64,000 bases of DNA, taken from JAWLHU01 sp049325315. GTDB taxonomy: Bacteria > Bacillota > Sulfobacillia > Symbiobacteriales > Symbiobacteriaceae. Shown here piece by piece: positions 31,193-39,931 of this stretch. The translations under genes were made by a program, and so were the position numbers. Positions within the stretch are counted from its first letter, which is position 1. Each line of letters opens with the position of its first letter. The notes beneath the pieces were generated by a model. It was not told the origin of the DNA. It did not search any database and was given only the letters and a program-made list of their open reading frames with translations. The DNA lies in NCBI GenBank assembly GCA_049325315.1, contig JBMONB010000150.1:124001-188000 (forward strand). The letters are read 5' to 3'.

Positions 31193-33601
31193 CTATAGCT
31201 GACCACATGTATGGCGAATCGCCTCTTTCAGACGGGCGGCATCACGCCCGTCAATCACCCAGGCGCCCGAAGAGAGGCGGGACCAGCCTTTATCCGCTTC
31301 TCGGGTGGGGTCGATCAGAATCACAGGCAGTCTTGCGTACCGTTCAGATTGACGCAGCCGTGCCAGGAACTCCCGGCCGCCGCCCGGCATGGACTCATCG
31401 AGCAGGGCGACGGCGTAACATTCGCTCTCCACAGCCGCCCAGGCATCTTGTGCACGGTGGAACAGATCAACCTGGGCGATATCCGGCTCAAGTATGGAGC
31501 GGACTCGCTCGGCGATGGAGTGCTCTGCGTAGACCAACACGGAGCAGGCCTCGCGGGTCTCCTCTGAACCGGGCGACCTGGAGCTTGTGCTCCCCTGCCT
31601 CTCTTCCGGTTGGCCCCCCGCCCGCTCCCGGGCCTTACGGGCAGAGACATTTCGCAGGATGGCCACGTAGTGGGTGATTCGGCCAGTTCCGTCGCGAACG
31701 GGAGAGAGGGACATCTCCACATCGAGCAGCGTTCCGTCCTTGCGCTGGTAGATCATTGTTACCGTGGCTGGGACCCCCGCATCCAGCGCCTCGTGGAGCC
31801 GGTCCACCGAGGCCCCGTCAGAGAGGGGGCTCTGGAGAAGGGTACAGGGGCGCCGGCCCAGCACCTCGTCCGGTGCATAGCCATACTCCAACAGGAACGG
31901 TGGGTTCACGTAGATGATCCGGCGTTCCTCGTCGGTGATGACTACCGGCAGATCGGCTGCCTCCATTGTCGCGGAGAGAAGCGCTTGCTGCTGCCGGGCG
32001 TCCCGTTCGATCTCGTCAAACCGATCACGCAGCGCGACGGCCATCCGGCGAATATCGACGGAGAGTGAATCGACTTCGGCGATCGAACTTGATGGCCAGA
32101 TGATCGGCTCACCGCCCTTCAGACGCTCAGGGAGGTAGCGGGTGATCGCAGTCAGCCGCAGCAGCGGGCCGGTAATCCACCGGCTCAGCAGGGTCGATAG
32201 CAGCAGCGCAGCGACCATCAGCCCAAGTACGGTCAGAAGGCTGTCGATGTAGGTGCGGTAGAGGCGGGTCCGGTAGGGCTCTAAAGGTACCTCGGCGATA
32301 AGTCTCCACCCGCCGATCCCGGGAACCTCTGTTTCGAGCACTTCCTCGGACTCACGCCACCGGTTCAGCGCAGCGGGCTGACCAGAAGGAAACCGGTGAT
32401 ATCGTCCGTGGCTCAGCCAGGAGACTTCGCTCCCAGCTCTGGGGTCGAACTGCTGGAGCGGCCTTATGTTGGGGCGTGAGCTGCCAAAGACATTTCCGCT
32501 GCTGTCAACCAACGTGAGGTAGACGGGGTAGACCTCCGAAGGCCGCGTGATCATCCTGTGAATGTAGGCGGGATCCAGCATCGCCTGGGCGATGCCGATC
32601 AGTTGGCCGCCCTTCATAATCGGGTGGCTTACGGTAATCACCGGCGCTTCCGGCAAGGCCGGCGTGGTGTGGACGTCTGAGACTACCAGTGTCCGCTCGT
32701 GCCTGACCCGGTTCAGATTAATGGGGTCTGCCACGTCGACAGGAGCCCCGGTGCGGGATAGGCCCGCCACGATATCACCGTTCGGCGTAAGAATGGAGAT
32801 CTGCACAAAGTCGGGGGAGGTGTCCAGCAGAAACTGAAGGGTACTGGCCAGGCCTTCAGAGGGGGTCATCTCCAGGTCAGCAGCTACCTGTCCTACCTCC
32901 ACAATGCGGCGGAGGTAGCGCTCGCGCCATAGGTAAACATAGCTGGACACGTGCTTGCTTTCTGCAGCGAGAATGGAGCCGACCTCCTGGTTGATCCGCC
33001 GGAGTTCATGCCTGCTGGATTGAATCGTCAGCGCCAGCGCCGGCACCATGAGGAAGGTAACCAGCAGGTTGAAGAAACCTTCTCCAATAGAGATACGATG
33101 GCGTCGGTCAGAGTCAGGGAGCCAGCGATGAAGCGGCAGGTGGGTCAGGGCCAGCACGGCGATGATGGCGTTAAACAGGCCATTTACGCTCTGCTTGAGG
33201 GTAATCAGCATCACGCCGGTGCTGTCTAGCCCGATCACTTCTTGCAGAGCCATCCAGTTCAGCGGTATGCCGAGCAGAATCCAGAACAGGCTGTCGAGCA
33301 ACAAGAAACTGGTGTGGGGCCAACGGCGGAAGAGAAGCCCGACCACCACCGCCTCCAGTGTGAAGAGCACCAACCCCAGCGAATGACCCCAGAGCACGTA
33401 GGTATAGGCGTTGATCAGGAGCGCACCAAGCACGCCCCACCAGACGCCGTAGAACCTGAGAATCAGGAGGGTAGCGATACTGCCGAACAGGAAGTCAGCG
33501 CCGAAAAATAAGGGGATGCTGAAGTAGTTCCCTGCCGCTCCCGCTGAAATCAGCAGGGCCAAAGCGAACAGGTGGTGGGAAGGGAAGCGTCGCACGGCCA
33601 C
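31193..33601 (-). CDS. Membrane sensor with extracytoplasmic Cache-like, HAMP, PAS and receiver domains
   Basis: 802 residues. A multi-helix membrane block (residues 1-200) and a further helix near 185-205 precede a Cache-like sensory domain (about 210-450). A membrane helix near 465 leads to HAMP, then PAS (about 545-655; ITDEERRIIYVNPPFL, GYAPDEVLGRRP). A receiver-like domain follows (about 690-800), whose phospho-acceptor Asp is in ALLDESMPGG; the N-terminal acidic pair is poorly kept. No histidine kinase, GGDEF, EAL or phosphatase domain is present. It may signal through partners. Promoter not identified. Confidence 0.75.
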   Translation of the reverse strand: MAVRRFPSHHLFALALLISAGAAGNYFSIPLFFGADFLFGSIATLLILRFYGVWWGVLGALLINAYTYVLWGHSLGLVLFTLEAVVVGLLFRRWPHTSFLLLDSLFWILLGIPLNWMALQEVIGLDSTGVMLITLKQSVNGLFNAIIAVLALTHLPLHRWLPDSDRRHRISIGEGFFNLLVTFLMVPALALTIQSSRHELRRINQEVGSILAAESKHVSSYVYLWRERYLRRIVEVGQVAADLEMTPSEGLASTLQFLLDTSPDFVQISILTPNGDIVAGLSRTGAPVDVADPINLNRVRHERTLVVSDVHTTPALPEAPVITVSHPIMKGGQLIGIAQAMLDPAYIHRMITRPSEVYPVYLTLVDSSGNVFGSSRPNIRPLQQFDPRAGSEVSWLSHGRYHRFPSGQPAALNRWRESEEVLETEVPGIGGWRLIAEVPLEPYRTRLYRTYIDSLLTVLGLMVAALLLSTLLSRWITGPLLRLTAITRYLPERLKGGEPIIWPSSSIAEVDSLSVDIRRMAVALRDRFDEIERDARQQQALLSATMEAADLPVVITDEERRIIYVNPPFLLEYGYAPDEVLGRRPCTLLQSPLSDGASVDRLHEALDAGVPATVTMIYQRKDGTLLDVEMSLSPVRDGTGRITHYVAILRNVSARKARERAGGQPEERQGSTSSRSPGSEETREACSVLVYAEHSIAERVRSILEPDIAQVDLFHRAQDAWAAVESECYAVALLDESMPGGGREFLARLRQSERYARLPVILIDPTREADKGWSRLSSGAWVIDGRDAARLKEAIRHTCGQL

Positions 33602-33723
33602 TGGGAGCCCCCTCTCAAGAGAGTCGAGACAGAACCTCTGCCGCAGGAAGAACCCTCATAAGGCTAAATATACCTCACGGTAACAAAAAGGCATAGGGTC
33701 AGTTGTCGCTCATTGTCGAAGAG

Positions 33724-33763
33724 CCAAAGAAGGAGTCTGCACCATATGGTACAGACTCCCTTC
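33724..33763 (-). terminator. Terminator of nifJ
   Basis: GGAGTCTG (33732-33739) and CAGACTCC (33752-33759), with ACCAT/ATGGT inside, form a stem of 13 pairs around one mismatch. On the minus strand CTTCTTTGG follows. Confidence 0.75.
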
Positions 33764-33807
33764 TCGGTTACTGGACCCACCCGTTGGTGGCGGTGCCGAC
33801 CGCCCGA

Positions 33808-36800
33808 CTAAACCGATGGCTTCTCCGGCACACGAACCTCCATCTTCGCCATCTGCTCGTACTTCTGCCACTTGCGCTGGACCTCGTCCTGCGCCTCTTG
33901 CAGAAGCCTTGCTGCCGTCTCCGGGTCACTCTGGCGCAGCATGGCATAGCGGGTCTCGTTGTAGACATACTCGCTCAGCGGGATCTTGGGGCTCTGGTAC
34001 TCCAACTGCAGCGGGTTACGGCCCTGGGCAGCGAGCCGCGGGTCGTACCGGTAGACGGGCCAGTGGCCGGATTCGACCGCCAGCTTCTGCTGGTGCAGCC
34101 CCTTGGCCATGTCAATGCCGTGAGCGATGCAGTGGCTGTAGGCGATGACGATGGACGGCCCGTCATAGCTCTCGGCCTCCTGGAGCGCCTTGACCACCTG
34201 GGCATCGTTGTAGCCCATGGCGACCTGCGCTACGTAGACGTTGCCGTAGCTCATGGCGATCATGCCAAGATCCTTCTTGCCCGCCGGTTTGCCGCCTGCT
34301 GCAAACTTGGCTACAGCGCCACGCGGGGTGGCCTTGGAGGCCTGGCCGCCGGTGTTGGAGTAGACCTCGGTGTCCATCACCAAGATGTTGATGTTCTTGC
34401 CAGCGGCGATCACGTGGTCCAGACCGCCATAGCCGATGTCGTACGCCCAGCCGTCTCCGCCCATGATCCAGACCGACTTCTTCACCAGCATGTCAGCCAG
34501 GGCGTACAGGTCGCGGGCCCTGGGATCGCTCTTGCCCTCCAGCTTCGCCTTCAACTGCTCAACCCGCTCACGCTGGGCGGCAATCTCCGCCTCGGTGGAC
34601 TGGTCGGCGTTCAGAAGGGCATCGGCCAGCTCGCCGCCGATCGTATCCCGGAGCGCCCCGACCAACTCCGTGGCGAGGGCGGCCTGCTTGTCGAGGGAGA
34701 GGCGCATACCGAGGCCGAACTCGGCGTTGTCCTCGAAGAGGGAGTTGGACCAGGCAGGGCCCCGGCCCAGGTGGTTCTTGGCCCACGGGGTGGTGGGCAG
34801 GTTGCCGCCGTAAATCGACGAGCAGCCCGTGGCGTTGGCGACGATCATGCGGTCGCCGAAGAGCTGAGAGATCAGCTTTACATACGGGGTCTCACCGCAG
34901 CCGGCGCAGGCGCCGGAGAACTCAAAGAGCGGCTGCAGCAGCTGTGCGTTCTTCACGCTCTGGCTCGGCAGGGCGCTGGGGGCGATATCGGGCAGGCCCA
35001 CGAAGAAGTCCCAATCGCGCACAGCGGTCTCGTGGACAGCGGCGATGTCGACCATGTTGATCGCCTTGCGGCTGGGGTTGGACCGGTCCTTGGCCGGGCA
35101 GACCTCCACGCAGAGAGAGCAGCCGGTACAGTCCTCCGCCGAGACCTGAAGGGTGTACTGCTTGCCCGGGAACTCGCGGAACTTGGCCGGCATCGTCTTG
35201 AAGCCCTCGGGCGCCCTGGCCAGGTCGGCCTCGTCGACCACCTTGGCCCGGATTACCGCATGCGGGCAGACCAGGACGCACTTGCCGCACTGAATGCAGA
35301 GGTCGGTCTCCCAGACCGGAATCTCCAGTCCGATATTCCGCTTCTCCCACTGGGCGGTCGCGGTCGGGTAGGTGCCGTCGCAGGGCAGGGCGGAGACGGG
35401 CAGGTTGTCGCCGCGGCCGGCGATCATCTCAGCCGTCACCTGCTGCACGAACTCCGGCGCCTGCAGGGGGACGGGCGGGCGGAACTCTCGGGTGCTGGTG
35501 GGGGTGGCCGGCACCTTTACGGCATGCAGGTGGGCCAGGGCGGCATCGACGGCGGCGAAGTTCTGCTGCACCACCGCTTCGCCCCGCTTGGCGTAGGTCT
35601 TCTCAATGGCATACTTGATCCGATCGATGGCCTCCTCGCGCGGCAGCACACCGGAGATGGCGAAGAAGCAGGTCTGCATAATCGTATTGATCCGCTGGCC
35701 CATGCCCGTCTCCCGGGCGACGCTCACCGCATCGATCACGAAGAGCTTCAGGCCCTTCTCCACAACCTGCTGCTGGAAGGGGCGGGGCAGGTGGTTCCAG
35801 ACCTCATCGGGCCCGACGGGGGAGTTGAGCAGCACGGTTGCCCCTGGAACAGCGGCGTCGAGCACCGGGAAGCGCTCCACGAAGCCGAACTGGTGGACCG
35901 CGATGAAGTTCGCCCGCTGGATCAGGTAGGTCGACTGGATCGGCCGGGGCCCGAAGCGCAGGTGCGAGACGGTGAGGGCGCCCGACTTCTTCGAGTCGTA
36001 GACGAAGTAGCCCTGGGCGTAGTTGTCGGTCTCCTCCCCGATGATCTTGATGGAGTTCTTGTTGGCGCCCACCGTGCCGTCGGCGCCCAGCCCCCAGAAC
36101 ATGGCCCGGACCACGTCGTTGGGCTCGGTGGAGAAGTCGGCGTCGTAGTCGAGGTGGCTGTTGGTGAGATCGTCAATAATGCCCACCGTGAAGCGGTTCT
36201 TCGGGCTGGGTTTGATCAGCTCGTCGAAGACGCCCTTGATCATTGCCGGGGTGAACTCCTTGGAACCCAGGCCGTAGCGGCCGCCGACGATGCGCGGCAG
36301 GCTGTGGCGGGTACCGGACATGACCGCCTCGGAGAAGGCGGTGACCACATCTTGATACAGCGGTTCGCCGTTGGAGCCGGGCTCCTTGGTCCGGTCGAGC
36401 ACGGCGATCGATCTTGCGGTGAGCGGAATCGCCTTGAGCAGGTGCTCGTTGGAGAAGGGCCGGAAGAGCCGGACCTTCACCATACCCACCTTCTGGCCCT
36501 GGGCCACCAGGGCGTTTACCGTCTCCTCGGCCGCCTCGGCGCCGGAGCCCATTATAATGATGACTCGCTCAGCGTCGGGGGCGCCCACATAGTCAAACAG
36601 GTGGTACTGCCGGCCGGTCAACTCTGCCAGCTGGTCCATGTAGCCCTGGACAATACCAGGAGTCGCCTGGTAGAACGGGTTGACCGTCTCACGCGCCTGG
36701 AAGTAGACGTCAGGGTTCTGGGCGGTGCCCCGCATCACAGGGCGGTCCGGCGAGAGCGCCCGGGCCCGGTGTGCGCGGACCAGGTCGTCATCGACCAGGG

Positions 36801-37377
36801 CGCGAATGGTCTCATCGGGCAGCAACTCGATCTTCTGAACCTCGTGGGAGGTGCGGAAGCCGTCGAATGCATGGAGGAAGGGCACCCGGGCCTTCAGGGT
36901 GGAGGCCTGGGAGATGAGAGCGAAGTCCATGACCTCCTGCACGGAGCCGGAGAAGAGCATGGCCCATCCGGTCTGGCGGGCAGACATGACATCGGAGTGG
37001 TCGCCGAAGATAGAGAGTCCCTGGGTGGCCAGGGCCCGGGCGGCGATGTGGAAGACCGTCGAGGTCAGTTCGCCGGCGATCTTGTACATGTTGGGGATCA
37101 TGAGGAGGAGGCCCTGGGAGGCGGTAAAGGTGGTGGCCAGCGCTCCGGTCTGAAGGGCTCCGTGAATGGCGCCTGCTGCGCCGCCCTCGGACTGCATCTC
37201 CTGAACCTGAGGCACCGTGCCCCAGAGGTTCGGGGAATGGGTGGCTGCCCAGGCGTCGGAGAACTCGCCCATGGGGGACGAGGGGGTAATCGGGTAGATG
37301 GCGATGACTTCGTTGGTTTTATAGGCGACGTAGGCCGCAGCTTCGTTCCCGTCAATGGTGACCCGCGCATGCATCAT
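33808..37377 (-). CDS. nifJ: Pyruvate:ferredoxin (flavodoxin) oxidoreductase
   Basis: Converts pyruvate and CoA to acetyl-CoA, CO2 and reduced ferredoxin with thiamine diphosphate. 1189 residues in one polypeptide holding all subunit modules. IYPITPSSPMGEFSD (pyruvate site) opens. A CoA/linker part follows. Ferredoxin clusters are in CIQCGKCVLVCPH and CTGCSLCVEVCPAKD. The last [4Fe-4S] uses CAGCGETPYVKL. The ThDP site is GWAYDIGYGGLDHV with VYSNTGGQ. Its size matches the family. The gene stands alone with its own terminator, and a weak promoter lies at 37444-37471. Confidence 0.96.
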   Translation of the reverse strand: MMHARVTIDGNEAAAYVAYKTNEVIAIYPITPSSPMGEFSDAWAATHSPNLWGTVPQVQEMQSEGGAAGAIHGALQTGALATTFTASQGLLLMIPNMYKIAGELTSTVFHIAARALATQGLSIFGDHSDVMSARQTGWAMLFSGSVQEVMDFALISQASTLKARVPFLHAFDGFRTSHEVQKIELLPDETIRALVDDDLVRAHRARALSPDRPVMRGTAQNPDVYFQARETVNPFYQATPGIVQGYMDQLAELTGRQYHLFDYVGAPDAERVIIIMGSGAEAAEETVNALVAQGQKVGMVKVRLFRPFSNEHLLKAIPLTARSIAVLDRTKEPGSNGEPLYQDVVTAFSEAVMSGTRHSLPRIVGGRYGLGSKEFTPAMIKGVFDELIKPSPKNRFTVGIIDDLTNSHLDYDADFSTEPNDVVRAMFWGLGADGTVGANKNSIKIIGEETDNYAQGYFVYDSKKSGALTVSHLRFGPRPIQSTYLIQRANFIAVHQFGFVERFPVLDAAVPGATVLLNSPVGPDEVWNHLPRPFQQQVVEKGLKLFVIDAVSVARETGMGQRINTIMQTCFFAISGVLPREEAIDRIKYAIEKTYAKRGEAVVQQNFAAVDAALAHLHAVKVPATPTSTREFRPPVPLQAPEFVQQVTAEMIAGRGDNLPVSALPCDGTYPTATAQWEKRNIGLEIPVWETDLCIQCGKCVLVCPHAVIRAKVVDEADLARAPEGFKTMPAKFREFPGKQYTLQVSAEDCTGCSLCVEVCPAKDRSNPSRKAINMVDIAAVHETAVRDWDFFVGLPDIAPSALPSQSVKNAQLLQPLFEFSGACAGCGETPYVKLISQLFGDRMIVANATGCSSIYGGNLPTTPWAKNHLGRGPAWSNSLFEDNAEFGLGMRLSLDKQAALATELVGALRDTIGGELADALLNADQSTEAEIAAQRERVEQLKAKLEGKSDPRARDLYALADMLVKKSVWIMGGDGWAYDIGYGGLDHVIAAGKNINILVMDTEVYSNTGGQASKATPRGAVAKFAAGGKPAGKKDLGMIAMSYGNVYVAQVAMGYNDAQVVKALQEAESYDGPSIVIAYSHCIAHGIDMAKGLHQQKLAVESGHWPVYRYDPRLAAQGRNPLQLEYQSPKIPLSEYVYNETRYAMLRQSDPETAARLLQEAQDEVQRKWQKYEQMAKMEVRVPEKPSV

Positions 37378-37682
37378 CGTTCACGCTCCTGTTCCTGGGT
37401 CTGTGTCAAAAGGGCACGAGAAGGGGATCGTAACTCTTCCGCCATTGTAATGTTGTGGCACTTCTGTATAACAGGGCAACAAAGTCCCCAAATCGGTCAA
37501 TCCCGTTGACCCCTTCAGGTAGGCCGCGAGGCCTAAAAGGGGTGGTCCCTATAGCCCGCTGGACCCAGGCACAGAATGCGCAGAAGAGCGCCCACCGCCG
37601 GGGTGGGCGCTTCGGGTTCGGGCGGCGCGGGTCTGAATGTCGACCGCCGCCCGTATGCTTGGGGCGAAGGGAGATGGGGCGA
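37378..37682. other. Intergenic region between nifJ and a small membrane protein
   Basis: 305 bases without a gene. It holds a possible nifJ promoter (37444-37471). Inverted repeats are GGTCAA/TTGACC at 37495-37511, GCGCCCACC/GGTGGGCGC at 37588-37610 and CGGGCGGCG/CGCCGCCCG at 37619-37653. The last two are G+C-rich hairpins without T-tracts in the plus-strand leader of the next gene. Confidence 0.5.
37444..37471 (-). promoter_or_regulatory. Weak candidate promoter of nifJ
   Basis: Minus strand TTATAC (37466-37471), 16 bases, TACAAT (37444-37449). The -35 is a poor match, so this is tentative. Confidence 0.3.
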
Positions 37683-38111
37683 TTGGCTGGCGGACGGGGG
37701 TTAAGGGGGATTCTGCTCCTCTTTTGGTGCGCCTACTTTGGCGCCGCCGGCTTCACCAACCTGCTGGACCTTCTGCACGGCCTTGGGGCGCTGCCCCACG
37801 GGTGGCGCTACCTGGCCGGAAACTTGCCGCTCATCCAGCGGGCGCTCGGTGCGGTAGGCATTCCTGGAGGGCTGGCAGGGGTGCTGCTCCTGGGGGTGAT
37901 CCTCTGGCAGTGGCTCGCTGCCTGGCTGTTCTGGCAGGCGCTTCGCCGCGACGAGTGGGTCCTGCGGGCCTTTACGGTGGCCATCTGCCTCTGGGCCGCC
38001 TTCTTGGTGGCTGATGAGATCTTTCTCACCTACGCCCTGGAGGCGGTGCATCTGAGGCTCTTTATGGCCCATTTGCTCTCCCTGCTTGTGGTCCAACGGT
38101 TAGAGATATGA
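37683..38111 (+). CDS. Hypothetical small membrane protein
   Basis: 142 residues from the TTG at 37683, with about four hydrophobic helices (LLLFWCAYFGAAGF, LAGVLLLGVILWQWLAAWLFW, TVAICLWAAFLVADEI, LFMAHLLSLLVV). The Shine-Dalgarno AAGGGAG ends nine bases before the TTG; an ATG at 37674 is directly adjacent to it and less likely. No family recognised. It reads toward the convergent ggt gene. Function unknown. Confidence 0.6.
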   Translation: MAGGRGLRGILLLFWCAYFGAAGFTNLLDLLHGLGALPHGWRYLAGNLPLIQRALGAVGIPGGLAGVLLLGVILWQWLAAWLFWQALRRDEWVLRAFTVAICLWAAFLVADEIFLTYALEAVHLRLFMAHLLSLLVVQRLEI

Positions 38112-38114
38112 GAA

Positions 38115-38146
38115 GAGCCGCCACACCTATGCCGGTGCGGCGGCTC
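38115..38146. terminator. Hairpin between convergent genes
   Basis: GAGCCGCC (38115-38122) pairs with GGCGGCTC (38139-38146), extended by CAC/GTG. The minus-strand tail (TTCTCAT) is slightly T-rich. It probably ends both transcripts, with limited efficiency. Confidence 0.6.
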
Positions 38147-38151
38147 CCTGA

Positions 38152-39759
38152 TTAGTAGGCTGCAATCTGGCCGTCGGTGCGGGACTCCGTGCCGCCCACC
38201 AGTACGCCGTTCTCCTGCCGCCAGATAATCTGGCCCCGGCCGAAGCCGCCGGAACCCAGCGCCCAGTTCATCTGGTGACCCCGGCGTGCCAGGGCGTCCA
38301 CGATGTGCTCGGGGGTGGCGTGCTCGATCTCGACGACCTTGCCCTCCATCCACTGCCAGCGGGGCGCATCGAGGGCGGCCTGCGGGTTGAGGCCGAAGTC
38401 GACGGTGTTCATGACCACCTGAGTGTGGCCCTGCGGCTGCATGAAGCCGCCCATTACACCGAAGGGGCCGACGGGCTGGCCGTTCCTGGTCAGGAAGCCC
38501 GGAATAATGGTGTGGTACGGGCGCTTGCCCGGCTCCAGCCGGTTGTCGTGTGTCGGATCGAGCCGGAAGTTGTGGCCCCGGTTCTGGAGGGAGATACCGG
38601 TGCCCGGCACCACCAGGCCCGATCCGAAGCCCATGTAGTTCGACTGGATAAAGGAGACCATGTTGCCCTCGCCATCGGCGGTGGCCAGGTAGACGGTACC
38701 GCCCCTGGGCGGCTCACCGGCAGCCGGGGTGAGCGCCTGCTTGCCGATGAGGCGGCGGCGCTTCTCGGCATACCCGTCGGAGAGCAGGTCCTCCACCCGC
38801 ACGGTCATGTAGCGTGAATCGGTGACATACCGGTGGGCATCGGCGAAGGCCAGCTTGATCGCTTCGATCTGCCGGTGGTAGGTCTCGACGGTATCCCGCT
38901 CGGTGAAGTCAAACCCCTTCAGGATATTCAGGGCCATCAGCGCCACGATGCCCTGCCCGTTGGGCGGAATCTCCCAGACGTCGTAGCCGCGGTAGTTGAC
39001 ACTTATCGGGTCGACCCACTCCGGCTTGTAGGTTGCCAGATCTTCTTTGCGAATGTACCCGCCATACTTCCGGGAGAAGGCGTCGATCTTCTCGGCCAGC
39101 TCGCCCCGGTAGAAGGCCTCGGCCCCGGTCTCGGCGATCAACTGCAGCGTCTGTGCATGGCCCGGCGAGCGCCAGACCTCGCCGATCTCAGGGGCGCGCC
39201 CGTTTGGGGCGAAGGTCTCGAACCAGTGCTGGAACTCTTCGCCCTTCAGCGCCTCCCTGTAGACGGCGGCTCCACGCTTCCAGAAGCGGCCCAGGGTGGG
39301 CGAAAGCGGGTACCCCCGCTCGGCGTACTCAATGGCCGGCGCAAGCACCTCTGTCAGAGGCAGGCGCCCGAAGCGCCCGTTCAGTTCGGCCCACGCAGAG
39401 GGGGCGCCCGGTACCGTTACCGGAATGAATCCGAGTTTGGGAATCTCGGTCACGCCGGCCTTTTCCAGCGCTTCGATCGACAGCGCCTGGGGCGCCGGGC
39501 CACTGGCGTTGAGGCCGTGGAGCTTTCCCTGTGTCCAGACCAGGGCAAAGGCGTCGCCGCCAATCCCGTTGGAGGTGGGCTCGACTACGGTCAACGCAGC
39601 AGCGGTGGCAATCGCTGCATCGATCGCGTTGCCACCCTTCCGCAAAACGGCTAGACCAGCCTGAGCGGCGAGCGGCTGTGAGGTTGCGACCATGCCGTTG
39701 GCGGCATAAACGCAGGTGCGCCGGGACGGATACGGGTAATGAAGCGGGTCCATGTGCAT
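38152..39759 (-). CDS. ggt: Gamma-glutamyltransferase (Ntn-hydrolase)
   Basis: Cleaves and transfers gamma-glutamyl groups from glutathione-like donors. 535 residues. The autoprocessing and nucleophilic Thr is near residue 355 in GGTVYLATADGEGN, so the precursor would be cut into two subunits there. QPLAAQAGLAVLRKGGNAIDAA is the typical N-terminus. No signal peptide is visible, so a cytosolic enzyme like YwrD/CapD-type homologues is possible. The ATG at 39759 or the one two codons later both fit GGGGA upstream. A candidate promoter is at 39807-39836. Confidence 0.9.
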   Translation of the reverse strand: MHMDPLHYPYPSRRTCVYAANGMVATSQPLAAQAGLAVLRKGGNAIDAAIATAAALTVVEPTSNGIGGDAFALVWTQGKLHGLNASGPAPQALSIEALEKAGVTEIPKLGFIPVTVPGAPSAWAELNGRFGRLPLTEVLAPAIEYAERGYPLSPTLGRFWKRGAAVYREALKGEEFQHWFETFAPNGRAPEIGEVWRSPGHAQTLQLIAETGAEAFYRGELAEKIDAFSRKYGGYIRKEDLATYKPEWVDPISVNYRGYDVWEIPPNGQGIVALMALNILKGFDFTERDTVETYHRQIEAIKLAFADAHRYVTDSRYMTVRVEDLLSDGYAEKRRRLIGKQALTPAAGEPPRGGTVYLATADGEGNMVSFIQSNYMGFGSGLVVPGTGISLQNRGHNFRLDPTHDNRLEPGKRPYHTIIPGFLTRNGQPVGPFGVMGGFMQPQGHTQVVMNTVDFGLNPQAALDAPRWQWMEGKVVEIEHATPEHIVDALARRGHQMNWALGSGGFGRGQIIWRQENGVLVGGTESRTDGQIAAY

Positions 39760-39806
39760 CTGGCCTATCCCCTTTTCTTCGTAGACCGAAGGAACTTCCT
39801 CATATT

Positions 39807-39836
39807 AGCTTACCAGGAATGTGTTCACTCTGTCAA
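39807..39836 (-). promoter_or_regulatory. Candidate promoter of ggt
   Basis: Minus strand TTGACA (39831-39836), 18 bases, TAAGCT (39807-39812). The -35 is consensus, the -10 is moderate. Confidence 0.55.
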
Positions 39837-39931
39837 AAAGCATATCCTAATGTGAATGTCCAGGAGGTATAAGGAGAGGTACTCCAGTATTCCGAAAGAA
39901 ACACCATGCCGTGAGGGGGGTGGGGTCGCAG

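Noticed and set aside
33703..37509. A 1268-codon open frame on the plus strand antisense to nifJ
   Set aside because: It mirrors the codon structure of nifJ in a G+C-rich genome, has a low-complexity composition and no domains, and nifJ on the other strand is unmistakable.
39822..39872. A 17-codon frame with a CxxC pair upstream of the tubulin-like gene
   Set aside because: The Shine-Dalgarno-like bases touch the ATG, so spacing is wrong, and no family supports it.
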